64,000 bases of DNA from Suillus spraguei (lineage: Eukaryota > Basidiomycota > Agaricomycetes > Boletales > Suillaceae), in the NCBI GenBank assembly GCA_016800925.1, contig JABCPU010000381.1:1-64000 (forward strand), given 5' to 3'. Positions 22,774 through 35,668 of this stretch are shown here, in pieces. The first letter of the stretch is position 1. Every line of letters begins with the position of its first letter. Below the pieces are notes generated by a model that worked only from the letters and a program-made list of their open reading frames with translations, ran no database searches and was not told the DNA's origin. Made by a program: the position numbers and the translations under genes.

Positions 22774-22803
22774 CACGTGCAAAACACGTACAGAGTGCAC
22801 GTG
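22774..22803 (+). promoter_or_regulatory. Paired CACGTG E-boxes upstream of gene B
   Basis: Two CACGTG motifs about 24 bp apart (22774-22779 and 22798-22803), 139-168 bp before the B2 start. The pair is kept before B3 (30506-30511, 30530-30535), B4 (41180-41185, 41196-41201) and B5 (56192-56197, 56216-56221). B1 has CACATGTG plus CACGTG (13399-13404). CACGTG is the core site of fungal bHLH factors such as Pho4, Cbf1 and SREBP relatives. Conservation may simply reflect recent duplication. Confidence 0.45.
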
Positions 22804-22941
22804 ACCGAATAATGACCACAGTCGATCATTGACATTCTTCGATCAATTGCATACTGCTGAATCTAGCGTTAACTTTTAAGTACTACGTGCTAGTACAACT
22901 AACCACCAGGTGCTTCCAAAGTCTACACCGCTTGACTTATA

Positions 22942-25872
22942 ATGACTTTCGGCGAGGTTGTCCACTACGTGACCCAATCTACAGGCTGGCCTGAACCAGT
23001 GCGCGGTATTACTTCCTTGCTGTCGCCGTTCCACTGTCCCGACAGCTCAAGTAACGTCTCGGAGCATCTTTCCAGTGCGTCGTCCTCGAATTTTTTAGAG
23101 CCACTCGTTTTCCATGGAGCACTTGCACCAGAATCATACACTGCAAAGGATTTCCAGATCTTGATTCAGTCAACAGCCGCAGGACTAAGCGCACTTGCTG
23201 AGCTTCCTCATTACGGTGGCGAGAGATCTACTGTTCCCCTTTGGTCTCAGCTCCTCCATGCACTGTCAAATACGTTGTCCCCAGATGTTATGATCCTGTA
23301 AGTGACATGCTCGTCACGCATTGAACCAAGAACCAAATATCATTACAGCGAAGATGCATCGTTCATCATGCCACGAGCTCAGAACGTGGCGAGTCAGCCG
23401 CTAAATCTCATTGACGGACGTGCCACTCTTCTTGCTGCACATGCCATCTTTTCTGCGCCTAGGACCCATTCTGACACATCCAGGACCAGCTCGCGAAACG
23501 AGGAGGACGAGGATGAATCGATGCATTCCGCAGATTCAGACTCGAGCGATGGTTCTGTTGAGTCACTCGACCTGCCCTTGCAAGCGCACATGCTTTCGGG
23601 TCGAGGCAGACGCCTTTCTGCTGTGGTCCCAGTTTTACTAGTCGCCGACTCGTATAATATTGTTCCTCTAATGTGCAGCACTCTTTATCAGAGACGTGTG
23701 TGGGGATCCGTCAGCCTGTTGTCGGCCTGTGCTGTTCCAGCACGGGTACGATTGCTACGGCCATCTTCGGGTGGCTCGACCCCGATCAGTCAGAGGAAGG
23801 CCACATGGCAAGTTCAAAATCACTGCATATTTTTCCACGTTGACCTTCCTGTAGCCTGCAGCGCACCTCGCTTTAGCGGCAGATATCGGCTTAGATTCCT
23901 CGATGGGGGTGTTTGATCTCACTGACACCTGTTCTGCTATCAACCTTGCCCAATTCATTTTGGGGTTGCGGACTCATTTCGAAGATATCAAGGGTTCGAT
24001 ATCGATAGAAGCAATCGATTCCCTGACTCCGTTGCACTGGAGATCCGATTTACCCGACTTTGAAACTCAGTCTGGAGGACCATTGGATGAACGGGTGGCG
24101 TTCTGGACCCACCAGGTACACGTGGAGACGAGTTCTAGGTACGACATTTTATTTTTAATTGTAAGTCAGAATGTTAATGCCCATTTAGCGAGGCATCATC
24201 CTCATCTAGTCCTGGTACTCCTCCCCTGCTCTCGGATACTGCGCTTGTATCATACGAAACAATGAGTTCTCCCTTGCTTGCGACGATCGTCGAGGATGAA
24301 CAAGTCCATGGCGCAAACATCCGGTCAATAATTTGATCTATGTCACGCTTATCAACACAAAACTAACTCGAAGCTTTAGGGTGCCCCAAGACACCCGCGC
24401 GATAAACGTGAAAGGACGGTAAGTTTGCATCAGTTACTCTATTCATGATCTTATTTTACCTGCTGAGGAAGAGGACCGCAACCATCGTCCTCGAAGAGAT
24501 CATCAAAACGGACCAGTCCAACGCCACGATCGTTATCTGAGGTTAGGACATCGACCTCATCGCGTGCACCCAGCCCATACCCAAATTCGCAGTATGGAAC
24601 CTGTTTCTTGGCTGACTACCGTTCAATGATCGTTTCTCGGGTCCAGATTCGCCGCTCTGTCTGATACCGGCCTCGATGACAGTATGACATTATCCAACTG
24701 GCTGTTTGAACGCAATGCATTCACCGTCGGTCGGATCCCAGTACGGTCTGAAGAACTAGCGAAGAAGACCGGAATTAATACAATGGTAGAGTTGTATGAT
24801 CACATGACAGCGTTTACCTGGTCGGACGGTATTAAAACCATAGTGAGTCTGTAGGATCACTTTTGGTACTAATTCTCATGACATCGCGGGCAGCTATCGA
24901 ATGTCAAGGTAGATCGCTTTGTGTCGGGAATCAGAACAGATCTATGCACCATGAACCGCGGTCCTAATTGCCAGTCCACCCCAAATGATGTTCCGTCGTT
25001 GGAGGATGTCGAGTTTATTTCGTCCAAGTTTTCAGTTCTATTGCACGCTGTCACCAGTGCTCGCCAGTGTGATGATATTGCAAAGTTGCAGGGCGCCAAC
25101 GAAGCCGATCGGCGTCATGAATGGGATGCCCTGCTTCTCAACTTCTTCCAGCCCGTTCCCTCGCAACGGGATGTGTTGTGCGTGGTCCATCGATCTTCAT
25201 TCTAATTATATTCTGATTATTCGTCTAGGCTGGAGCGACAGCTGAACTTGGCTTGTAATAACGCTGCAGATGACGCTTCCTTTGCGTCACGAGCCAACAA
25301 GGTCATTCTGGAATACCGGAGCCTCTGCCTTGAACAGGAAGAATGTATTCCTTTGACTAGAGAGACCGCTGGCAGTTGGGAGCAGGCCGCAGCTGCGGTG
25401 AATCAAGCATTGCAATTTTCTTATGATATTAGGCATCGCCTCTTGATGGGTAATTTTGCTGAAGTGATTGCAGATCACTCCTCCAAGGATCCGGTCACTG
25501 GAAAATGTGACGCCATCCTTGTTGTTCCATGTTCTGGTGTTGCTACTACGACGCTCCAGCGCATATCTAGTGTCGAGGAGAAAGACACGTTCCTGAAATC
25601 TTTCATGCTAGTCCAGGGCCCAAAGCCTGACACAAGTACGGGGGAAACTCCACACCAGATCGAAACGCCCGACGGTCACTCCCGAAAAACAACATCCGGC
25701 AGGTCCCTTCAGGTCCCTTCCTCTTCTCGCGTATCGGAATCCAAAACACCCAAATGAAATCAGTTGCACGACCCATTCCTCCACCATCCTGATCGCAATC
25801 AAGTGACGCAGACACAAGAAGCAATACTTTCCAAGGATGCACCCTGCGACGAACCTAGTCAACAAAACCTAT
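22942..25872 (+). pseudogene. B2: truncated and frameshifted copy of gene B
   Basis: Exon structure as in B1 from 22942. Damage: loss of one G in a GGGGG run near 23702 shifts exon 2; TGA at 24538-24540 followed by TAG; a CGA-to-TGA change ends the long exon at 25755-25757 ('ESKTPK'). The 3' end is cut at about 25872 inside 'EPSQQNL', where sequence jumps straight into E-block leader of the next gene A. The 'AEYKK' exon, the last exon, gene C and block D are thus absent from this unit. Confidence 0.85.
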
Positions 25873-26305
25873 GTAGATGCATGCATTCGAACAGTGACGT
25901 GGTAACGTACTGGAGTAGCTCCTCGATACGACAAACAACGATGTTCATGGTGTCATGTAGGATGGATTCACTCACCGGGAAGCACCGACTGCTCGCTTGA
26001 TGGAATAGGATCAGCTTGCAAGCTTGGAAGACCAGAGTCGGGCGCATGTATGCATTGCAGAGGTGCTGGGGGGGCTACAGTATTGAGGACGGCGGGTATG
26101 ACACTGATAGGGTACATTCTTGCCATAACAGTGATGGAGGGTAGAGGATTTGTGCCTGGGCGTCTAAGGAAACGAGACAGGTAGTCTGAGGTAGACGAAA
26201 CAGGATAAAACACAAAACACACGCACCTCTGCAGCCTAGAGCAAGACACCCACAATAGCTCCAAAGTTCACCTCAACCAAGCCCGACGCCTTCAACCTCA
26301 GTAAA
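25873..26305. repeat. Block E2: leader of A4 joined directly to truncated B2
   Basis: Same family as E1 (for example the segment around 'TGGAGTAGCTCCTCGATACG'). No gene. It ends at the A4 start codon. Confidence 0.5.
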
Positions 26306-29252
26306 ATGTTGGAGGTCATTCCACCCTGCAGACATTTGAAGGTCATGAAGGCTGGGTAAGGGCAGTCGCAGTTTTGCCCGATAAACGGCGGATTGTTACA
26401 GCCTCACGTGACAAGACGCTTCGTCTGTTGGACTTGAAAACAGGTGTTGTGTTGAAGAAGATGGAGGGGCATATCGATTGGGTGTTGAGTTTGGCAGTAT
26501 CACGAGATGGGCAGTTGATAGCAAGCGGTGATGGAGGCGGATATCTCATCATCTGGCACGGAGAAACTGGCAAATCACTCACCCAATGCATTAGAGCCCA
26601 CTCTAATTGGATCACCTCGCTGGACTTTTCTCCCAATGAAACAGCACTACTGGCCAGTGGTTCATATGACCAAACAACAAAACTGTGGAACACCAAAACC
26701 TGGCAGCAACAAGCAGATCTGATCGGGTGTGGTAATTGCGTCTTCTGCGTTCGGTATTCACCGTCTGGAGAACTTCTTGCCATGGCACAATATTCAAATC
26801 TATAATTCAGGCACAAGAACATGTGTGACATCCTTCAAGGGTTACGCATCATACAATTGGTCACTTGGGTGGACGCCCGATGGCACACTTCTCACAGTCG
26901 GCGATTCGATCGATCCAACCATACGCGATCCACCTGGCAGCAGGTTGGTGACCCTTGGCAAGGCCACTCTAAATATATCAATGCCATCACCTTTAATCCT
27001 GCTGACACCCTCGTCGCCTCTGCGTCTGATAACAGCTATATCTGTCTCTGGCAGCTCTCAGATCGACGAACCATTACCACCTTCAAGCACCCGTCCGAGG
27101 CAACATGCGTCACTTTCTCCGTGGACGGCAAACACATCCTCAGCGGAGGTCACGATAGGGATAGGATGATCTCGGAGTGGGCATTACCCAATAACATTAA
27201 TTCAAAGGCATGTATTCATCCTCGACTCGTATACTACAGATCGAATATGCTTCATACAGATCCCAGCCATTACAGCATTTGCGAGTCACAGCACGGCAAA
27301 GTTAGGTATAATGCTATGGGATGACGGGCTCGTGGACGCGCAAAAGGAATGATCGCTTCTACATTTTCGCAGCTATCATGTTGATTTCCGTGATGCATAG
27401 ATCATCGAACTCGATCCTTCATCTCATATTGGATACCAGTTGATACATGCAGCGCTGCGTGACTTGCAACGTTACGACAAAGCAACCGACGCCTTCACAA
27501 TCATGTTGTCCAAGTTGGACGGTGCTCCCAAAGCGCAGATACGAGGTAAGCCATAGAACACTCCTGCATCGTCTTTAAATGCCCGTCTCGTTTTGCATAT
27601 CTGCGTCAGTAATATATCCATCCATCCCAAGCAGAAGACGTTATCCAAAGAGCCGTTTGGACGGAATTCGAATATACCCCGCTACGTCTACTTAATACCT
27701 CCACGGGTCTTTTGTGCGATCGAGCAGCACAATAAATGCCCTTAGAACGAGTACGGAGTACAAGGAGCTTTTGTCATCTATAACAAAGGATTCAGACCTT
27801 CGAACGGAGCGCATCACAAACGTAGTGGCGACGTACTTCCGCTGCGTCCTGCTATCACACAGGTGGGAAGAAGCGGAGGCGGTGCTGCCCGACATTCAAG
27901 ACAAAGTCGTGTACAAGTTGAACAGACTCGGTGGCATCGCGAAACTGCAGTCGTTCTGCAAACTCACTCGTGATGCTGGGTATCGATGGGCATGGATGGA
28001 CACATGCTGCATCGACAAGAGGAGTAACACCGAAGTTCAGGAATCAGTTAACTCCATGTTCGTCTGGTACCGCCACTCAGCTCTTACCATCATCTACCTA
28101 TGCGATGTGCCTCCATCATCCAAGCCCGGTGCACTGGCGAGGAGTATTTGGAACGAGCGAGGATGGACATTTCAAGAATTCGTCATGCCGAAAGTTGTCA
28201 TCTTTTATCAAAAGGATTGGTCGTTATATCTCAGCGATCGCTCTCCTAACCACAAGGAGTCTTCTGCAATCATGAAGGAGTTGGAGAATGCAACAGGCAT
28301 TGATACATAGGCCCCGGTGACCTTCCATCCCGGTATGACCGGCGCGCGCGAGAAATTGCAGTGGGCATCGAAGCGTGTCACCACATTGCAGGAAGATGTT
28401 GCATACTCATTATTTGGTATCTTTGGCATCACCCTACCTGTCATTTATGGCGAGAGGAAGCAACGTGCGCTTGGGCGCCTCTTGCAAGAGATCGTTGCTC
28501 AATCAGGCGACATCAGTGTTCTCGACTGGATCGGACAACCTTCTGAGTTCAATAGCTATCTTTCAGCTGATATCACCTCTTACACCACCCCTCCACGCAC
28601 CCTTCCACCTTTCTCTGAAGATGATATTCACACACAAGTCTCTTCGTTGCGACAATCTGCATCTACAGCTGTAGCATTGAAATTGTATGAGCAGCTTGAA
28701 CAGCTGATGGCTCCTCGGTTTGCAAACTGCAGACTTCATCTGCCTTGCATTTCATTCCGTGTCACGGAAGTCAGACGGAAGAGCGGTCCAACCAAGGAGT
28801 ATAGAATCAAGGCAGACGGGCTTCATGATCTCTTTATCACCACTGCAGAGAGCCTAGTTCAGTTCTCGCGGGCAAAGCCCATTCAGCAGACACTCTTACC
28901 TGTCCGTCCATGGGATCGAGATCTTCTCGGGGTGCCTGACTTTGCAGAGCAGCCTGACTTCACAGATGATATGGAGAGCATAGAAAATTGGAGTGAGGCA
29001 AGATCTCCGGCTGACCACTCTCAACTGTATGACTTGAACAGGTTTCCTGGCGGTCCGCCTGTTGAAGAGGAGCCCGTCTTTCGAGCGTTGCGGCTGATGG
29101 TTCGCCTCGGACAGCCTTTCGATGCATTTTCACTAGCGCAGCAGCGTGTCAGAGAATACAAGAGGATCGCGTCGGACTATAACATTGTTGCACAAGTCAA
29201 AGACATTACTTCCGTTGATGACATGGTCATTCGTACCGTAGAAATACTCTAG
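26306..29252 (+). pseudogene. A4: WD40-TPR-HET pseudogene
   Basis: The whole architecture is recognisable. The WD40 part (26306-27210) has an early frameshift, another near 26780 and several more after it. The TPR-like exon lies at about 27400-27545. The HET exon starts with a 1-nt loss at 27730 ('GCACAATAA') that creates a stop, and the HET frame is cut by TAG 28308-28310, where other copies have CAG (C-to-T). The HET motifs LLSHRWE, WAWMDTCCIDK and GWTFQEF are intact before the stop, and the frame after it stays open to the normal 'VEIL' end at 29252. It is a full-length but clearly broken copy. Confidence 0.85.
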
Positions 29253-29639
29253 CTGTATTTTAAGCTAAGGTTTCTCTTTGCGCTTGTGTTGTTACCATAT
29301 AGATGCACGCATAGATACCACATGCCCTTCATAGCAGACATTGAAGACATCCATTGAGCACTACATTCTACATCAGCTAGTGTCATCTCGCACCAAATTG
29401 CTGTACTGTTTATCACTGGTCAGCCCCAGTAAGAACTGGTTGTGCTCGAAACAGCTGGGGTATGCCAGAATACTTATAATGATTATCGTAGTGGCTGAGG
29501 AAAAAAGCATCGATTAGCACATTATTTTCGATATGAGGTGGAAATAGCATATTTACAATAAGATGGAGCAAAGCCTCTGATGCCTGTCTTATGTTTTTCT
29601 TCGCACGAGCATATGAAAATCACACTGGCGCATATTTTA

Positions 29640-30456
29640 CAGCTGTTTGCATATATGTTGGCAGTCACGTCGTTTTTTTTGTTCAATTAGGAAACTTAAG
29701 ACTTATAATTTTTTGGTGATAGTCCTGTATCTTGTATTGTAATGCCGCAAAAATTAGCACATAACTATCCAGCTCTCATGCTTGCGGAGGACCTAGACAG
29801 CAGCTTTGACGAACTTGGTCTCTTTCTGCATGTTTGCCTTTCTGTGCTCGTCCAATGATAGCGCCTACTGGGTGTCCGCCCATCCTTCGGCGTCTCATCA
29901 ATGAACCCTAACTCTGATGGTTCGTATTGAGCCATGTGAGTGATGAACTCAGCGCGGCGAGTCTCGTTGCATTCCGAGGTTCGCTTGAGCTTCTTGTAGC
30001 TTACACCAGCATGTTTGAGCTCACAGAAAATCGTTGAGAAGTGGACAGATATGAACTGATTTGTTTTCAGGAGGTGCATAAACTTATCCAAGAAGTAGTC
30101 GGGATTTTGTCTGACAAAACACAGCAAGCAATCAATATCCTCGCGATCCAATGCACGCACACAACCACGGAGTACTCTGTGAGGGTGAGGGTTGACGACA
30201 TCAGTTTCCCGCCAGAGTTTCAAAATGCGAAACCAAGTCCCTTCTGAAAATCCACAGCAATCCAGTATGTCCGGAAGGCTCAAAAGTTCACGTTCGTGTA
30301 GTCGGATTGCTGCGAGTTTGATATCATGGCTGATTCTGCATGTTGTACAGCGCCAACTGTTGAGTATACTAGATGATAGTACAATTTTCACCAAGTCTCA
30401 AGTTTCCTAATTGAACGAAAAAACGACGCGACTGCCAACATATATGCAAACAGCTG
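29640..30456 (-). mobile_element. Tc1/mariner-like element with long terminal inverted repeats
   Basis: An 817-bp element starting CAGCTGTTTGCATATATG, with nearly perfect inverted ends of about 65 bp (29640-29705 and 30392-30456), flanked by TA (29638-29639 and 30457-30458). TA targets are the hallmark of Tc1/mariner elements. It sits in the A4-B3 spacer at a place that is uninterrupted in the other units ('GCATATTTTAAAGCC'), giving a natural empty site. It encodes a shortened transposase on the minus strand. Confidence 0.92.
29765..30394 (-). pseudogene. Truncated Tc1/mariner-type transposase
   Basis: A frame of 209 residues on the minus strand. An N-terminal helix-turn-helix-like region ('LSLPDILDCCGFSEGTWFRI') is followed by 'VRQNPDYFLDKF' and the first catalytic Asp in 'ELGFIDETPKDGRTPSRRYHW'. 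The later two acidic residues of the DDE/D triad are missing and the end is out of family context, so the enzyme is probably non-functional and the element non-autonomous. Confidence 0.8.
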
Positions 30457-30672
30457 TAATTTAAGTGGTACTCAAAGTGACTTTTGAAACTCGTTTAATT
30501 TGTCACACGTGCAAAACACGTACAGAGTGCACGTGACCGAATAATGACCACAGTCGATCATTGACATTCTTCGATCAATTGCATACTGCTGAACTAGCGT
30601 CAACTTTTAAGTACTACGTGCTAGTACAACTAACCATCAAGTGCTTCCAAAGTCCACACCGCTTGACTTATA

Positions 30673-33600
30673 ATGACTTTTGGCGAGGTTGTCCACTACG
30701 TGACCCAACCTACAGGCTGGCCTGAACCAGTGCGTGGTATTGCTTCATTGTTGTCGCCGTTTCACTGTCCCGACAGCCCCAGTAACAACTCGGAGCATCT
30801 TGCCAGTGCGTTGTACTCGATATTTTTAGAGTCACTCGTTCCCCATGGAGCACTTGCATCAGATTCATACACTGCAAAGGATTTTCAGGTCTTAATTCAG
30901 TCAACAGCCGCAGGACTAAGCGCACTTGCTGAGCTTCCTCACTACGGTGGCGAGAGATCTACTGTTCCCCTTTGGTCTCAGCTCCTCCATTCACTGTCAA
31001 ATACGTTGTCCCCAGATGTTATGATCCTGTAAGTGACATGCTCGTCAAGCATTGAACCAAGAACCAAATATCATTACAGCGAAGATGCATCGTTCATCAT
31101 GCCACGAGCTCAGAACGTGGCGAGTCAGCCGCTAAATCTCATTGACGGACGTGCCACTCTTCTTGCTGCACATGCCATCTTTTCTGCGCCTAGGACCCAT
31201 TCTGACACATCCAGGACCAGCTCGCGAAACGAGGAGGACGAGGATGAATCGATGCAGTCCGCAGATTCAGACTCGAGTGATGGTTCTGTTGAGTCGCTCG
31301 ACCTGCCCTTGCAAGCGCACATGCTTTCGGGTCGAGGCAGACGCCTTTCTGCTGTGGTCCCAGTTTTACTAGTCGCCGACTCGTATAATATCGTTCCTCT
31401 AATTTGCAGCACTCTTTATCAGAGACGCGTGTGGGGGATCCGTCAGCCTGTTGTCGGCCTCTGCTGTTCCAGCACGGGTACGATTGCCACGGCCATCTTC
31501 GGGTGGCTCGACCCCGATCACTTAGAGGAAGGCCACATGGCAAGTTCAAAATCACTGCATATTTTTCCACGTTGACCTTCCTGTAGCCTGTAGCGCATCT
31601 CGCTTTAGCGGCAGATATCGGCTTAGATTCCTCGATGGGGGTGTTTGATTTCACTGACACCTGTTCTGCTATCAACCTTGCCCAATTCATTTTGGGGTTG
31701 CGGACTCATTTCGAAGATATCAAGGGTTCGATATCGATAGAAGCAGTCGATTCCCTGACTCCGTTGCACTGGAGATCCGATTTACCCGACTTTGAAACTC
31801 AGTCTGGAGGACCATTGGATGAACGGGTGGCGTCTTGGACCCACCAGGTACACGTGGAGACGAGTTCTAGGTACGACATTTTATTTTTAATTGTAAGTCA
31901 GAATGTTAATGCCCATTTAGCGAGGCATCATCCTCATCTAGTCCTGGTACTCTTCCCCCGCTCTCGAGTACTACGCTTGTATCATACGAAACAATGAGTT
32001 CTCCCTTGCTTGCGACGATCGTCGAGGATAAACAAGCCCATGGCGCAAACATCCGGTCAATAATTTGATCTATGTCACGCTTATCAACACAAAACTAACT
32101 CGAAGCTTTAGGGTGCCCCAAGACACCCGCGCGATAAACGTGAAAGGACGGTAAGTTTGCATCAGTTACTCTATTCATGATCTTATTTTACCTGCTGAGG
32201 AAGAGGACCGCAACCATCGTCCTCGAAGAGATCATCAAAACGGACCAGTCCAACGCCACGATCGTTATCTGAGGTTAGGACATCGACCTCATCGCGTGCA
32301 CCCAGCCCATACCCAAACTCGCAGTATGGAGCCTGTTTCTTGGCTGACTACCGTTCAATGATCGTTTCTCGGGTCCAGATTCGCCGCTCTGTCTGATACC
32401 AACCTTGATGACAGGATGACATTATCCAACTGGCTGTTTGAACGCAATGCATTCACCGTCGGTCGGATCCCAGTACGGTCTGAAGAACTAGCGAAGAAGA
32501 CCGGAATTAATACAATGGTAGAGTTGTATGATCACATGACGGCGTTTACCTGGTCGGACGGTATTAAAACGATAGTGAGTCTGCAGGATCACTTTTGGTA
32601 CTAATTCTCATGACATCGCGGGCAGCTATCGAATGTCAAGGTAGATCGCTTTGTATCGGCAATCAGAAGAGACCTATGCACCATGAACGGCAGTCCTGAC
32701 TGCCAGTCCACCCCAAATGATGTTCCGTCGTTGGAGGATGTCGAGTTTATGGCTCGTAATCCCGCTGCAGATGACACTTCCTTTGCATCACGAGCCATCA
32801 AGGTCACTGAGGAATACCAGGACTTCTGCACTGAACAAAGGCGGTGTATTCCTTTTACTAGAGAGACCGCTAGCAGTTGGGAGCAGGCCGCAGCCGCGCG
32901 AGATCAAGCAAATCAATTTTCTGACGACATTATACGTCGCCTCTCGATGGGCAATTTTGCTGAAGTGATTGCAAATCACTCCTCCAAGGATCCGGTCACT
33001 GGAAAATGTGACGCCATCCTTGTCGTTCCATGTTCTGGTGTTGCTACCACGATGACACAGCGCATATCTAGTGTCGAGGAGAAAGACACGTTCCTGAAAT
33101 CTTTCATGCTAGTCCAGGGCCCAAAGCCGGACAAGCCGGACACAAGTACGGGGGAAACTCCACACCAGATCGAAACGCCCTACGGTCACCGCCAAAAAAC
33201 AACATCCGGCAGGTCCCTTCAGGTCCCTTCCTCTTCTCGCGTATCGGAATCCAAAACACCCAAACGAAATCAGTTGCACGACCCATTCCTCCACCATCCT
33301 GATCGCAATCAAGTGACGCAGACACAAGAAGCAATACTTTCCAAGGATGCACCCTGCGACGAACCTAGTCAACAAAACCTACTACTTCCAGTCTTGTTGG
33401 CTGAGTACAAAAAGAAGGACAAGTCCGCAATTTCGACTTCCATGAACCAAATGAAAACGTATTTGGTTTCATCGGTCACCTTCCTTTCCAAACTCAGAAT
33501 CGTAGACAAGCCTGTCTTCGGACTAATTGTTAACGGCACACTTGGTGCAGTCACAATGGCATGGATGACAAATAAGGTATGTGCTCTCTTCGTTCACCAT

Positions 33601-33918
33601 TTTCGAAGGAATTCACCAGTGATGTAGCAAATATACGTCATGGAGCGGAACATTCGACACTACGACATCAGAGACCCTCTTCAAGCACTGCAATTTGTAT
33701 CTATTCTACCGCGCCTCGCGCGTCATGGTCTTGACCTCTGCCGTTTGTTGGAGAAGCAGCTTGCGATTATAGATGTGAAAGAACTTCAGTCTAGGCCGTG
33801 GTCGAAGTTAGCCCAACGACAGGAAGATAAGAGATTGGCAGCAGCTCAACAGACACGGTCAGAGGAAGCGGTCGCACAGGATCGTGGATCAGATGGTGCA
33901 GAACCTGAGAAGATATAG
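30673..33918 (+). pseudogene. B3: copy of gene B with internal deletion and stops
   Basis: Exons as in B1 from 30673 to the normal end at 33918. It has TGA at 32270-32272 plus a following TAG. A deletion joins 'LEDVEF' to 'MARNPAADDTSF' at about 32750, removing roughly 100 codons but keeping frame. The 3' part is well kept, including 'GKCDAILVVPCSG', 'LLAEYKKKDKSA' and the last exon from 33631. Confidence 0.8.
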
Positions 33919-34129
33919 AAATTGGAATATGTGCGGCACAACATCTAGAAATGTCATAGCTTTGTTTTTGTACCTATGACAACATTATACCAGTGTTTTT
34001 GTTCGCACTTTTGGAATATCACTTGGCTGGTTCAAGTACTGGTACTGTTTGTCACTGGTCATTGCTCAGCGCTCTGTGACACTGTCGCACTCTTTAGATC
34101 AAAGCTTCCCACGTTCCCACATGCCTTCC

Positions 34130-34261
34130 ATGGCCAGTGTAGACGCCAATGACATGGAGATTCTGCGCCCTGGTCTGACCGAGGTGCCCAAGCCCGGCGA
34201 GGATTCCGACTATATTCCTTGCAGTGACCATTACAGGCTGAGACTTAGCTTTAACGTCTGA
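34130..34261 (+). pseudogene. C3: C-terminal remnant of the EEP gene
   Basis: Only the last 40 or so codons remain ('ANDMEILRPGLTEVPKPGED', then 'YIPCSDHYRLRLSF'), including the 'SDH' active-site motif. The catalytic N-terminal part is deleted. The breakpoint ('CCATGG' then 'CCAGTGTAGACGC') is the same as in C5, so the two units share an ancestor that already had the deletion. Confidence 0.75.
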
Positions 34262-35600
34262 GTACTATCGAGTACGTTTGGACTAGCACTCTCGACGACG
34301 ACCTAAGAATAGGAAGTGAGCCCTAACGCAGCGACACGGAGCACCCTGCCATCCTCACACGTACAACTATCTCTCACCGTTATTGCTTGGCCACTTCTCG
34401 CCGTCGCTGGTACCGCGCCGACAACAGGAACAATCTCAAGTCCTCGTGTTATCATTCGTGGATGGCGCGCTTGTCTTGTGGGCTGGCTTTGCTGCATGCC
34501 CATACAGACTACAATCAGTCAGCCATAACTTTAGGAGCGTTTGATCGAGCGGCCGATAGGTTGGGCTATGACGGCAAGAGCGTTTCTTCAGCATCCATAA
34601 CACTGTTAGATCATGAATGGTTCCTGATGCCTAACTGCCTCGTACTTATGTGTGTGCGCGGTGTTCTTTCGGTAAGACTACTGCCTACTAGATCAACATT
34701 TTGCATAATGGGGATATTATTTAACTGACATGTCAGACATCCGTCACCGGTGAAGATGTGGAGATTTCGTGGTGATAATGAGCTCCAGGTGGCTCAGACC
34801 GAGAGCTGAAATAGAATCCCTGGCAGACAGGAATGTGGCAGCGCTGCAGTAAGAATCATGGTGCAGAAAATTATAAGGTGACTTCCTTTTACAGATAGGC
34901 TGGCGGCTGAAACCGCCGACAAGAGAGTTTCTGGGCCCAGACTTGTCCATAACTAATAGTTTGATAGAAACATCTTTCCCACTTCGACCATGCTCAACGC
35001 TTCTGCAGGAATGGAAGGCAACCGCAGAACACGTAGATGTAAGTAAGCTGAGCCGCAGCCTGAATTTCATCACCCATCTGTCAATCAGAACTAAATTATT
35101 CATCGCATTTGGTCTAGTAATAAGCAACTCAAGTAACAACAGTCTTTCACGGTGAAGTCATATTATTGTGTCTTAGCAAAGGTGCATTTCTCAAATGTTT
35201 AGCTACAGAGAATTTAGGTTTAGAAAATTACGGGCAATGCACTTATTCAAAACCTGGCGCGATCACAATCGTGTGACTGAGCTTGAGGCGATTCTCTAGC
35301 ATGATGCAGCGAACGACTCGAGAACTTGGGACTACAAGTAGCTTCGTCATAATATTGGTAAAACAGAGCTGTAGACAAAATGCGTTGTTCACGCGATAAT
35401 ATCCTCCTCATTTTAGTGTGCACTAATTGTCATTCACGAAGGAAACGGCACATGGTGATGTGCGAGAATAATCATGAACCACCGAAATCGATCATGCAGC
35501 GCCTGGTACATGATAATCGGGATTAGAGCTTTGGTAATGCCAATCTCACTTGGTTTCTCGGTAGTCTAGGTATAGGGACTATTGATTCCATAGTAGTTGA
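34262..35600 (+). repeat. Blocks D3/E fragments after unit 3
   Basis: Homologous to D1 and part of E1, including the hydrophobic segment and the GTAAGACTAC and GTAAGTAAGC splice-like sites. No open gene. It leads into a broken WD40 fragment. Confidence 0.5.
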
Positions 35601-35668
35601 CAATCCCAGGAGCCACAATCCCTCCAAGGTTCACCTTGACCGCCCTAATACCATCAACCTCTAATAAA

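Noticed and set aside
29640..30456. Foldback hairpin gene or inverted-repeat RNA
   Set aside because: The TA target duplication, the transposase frame inside and the empty site in paralogous spacers show it is a DNA transposon.
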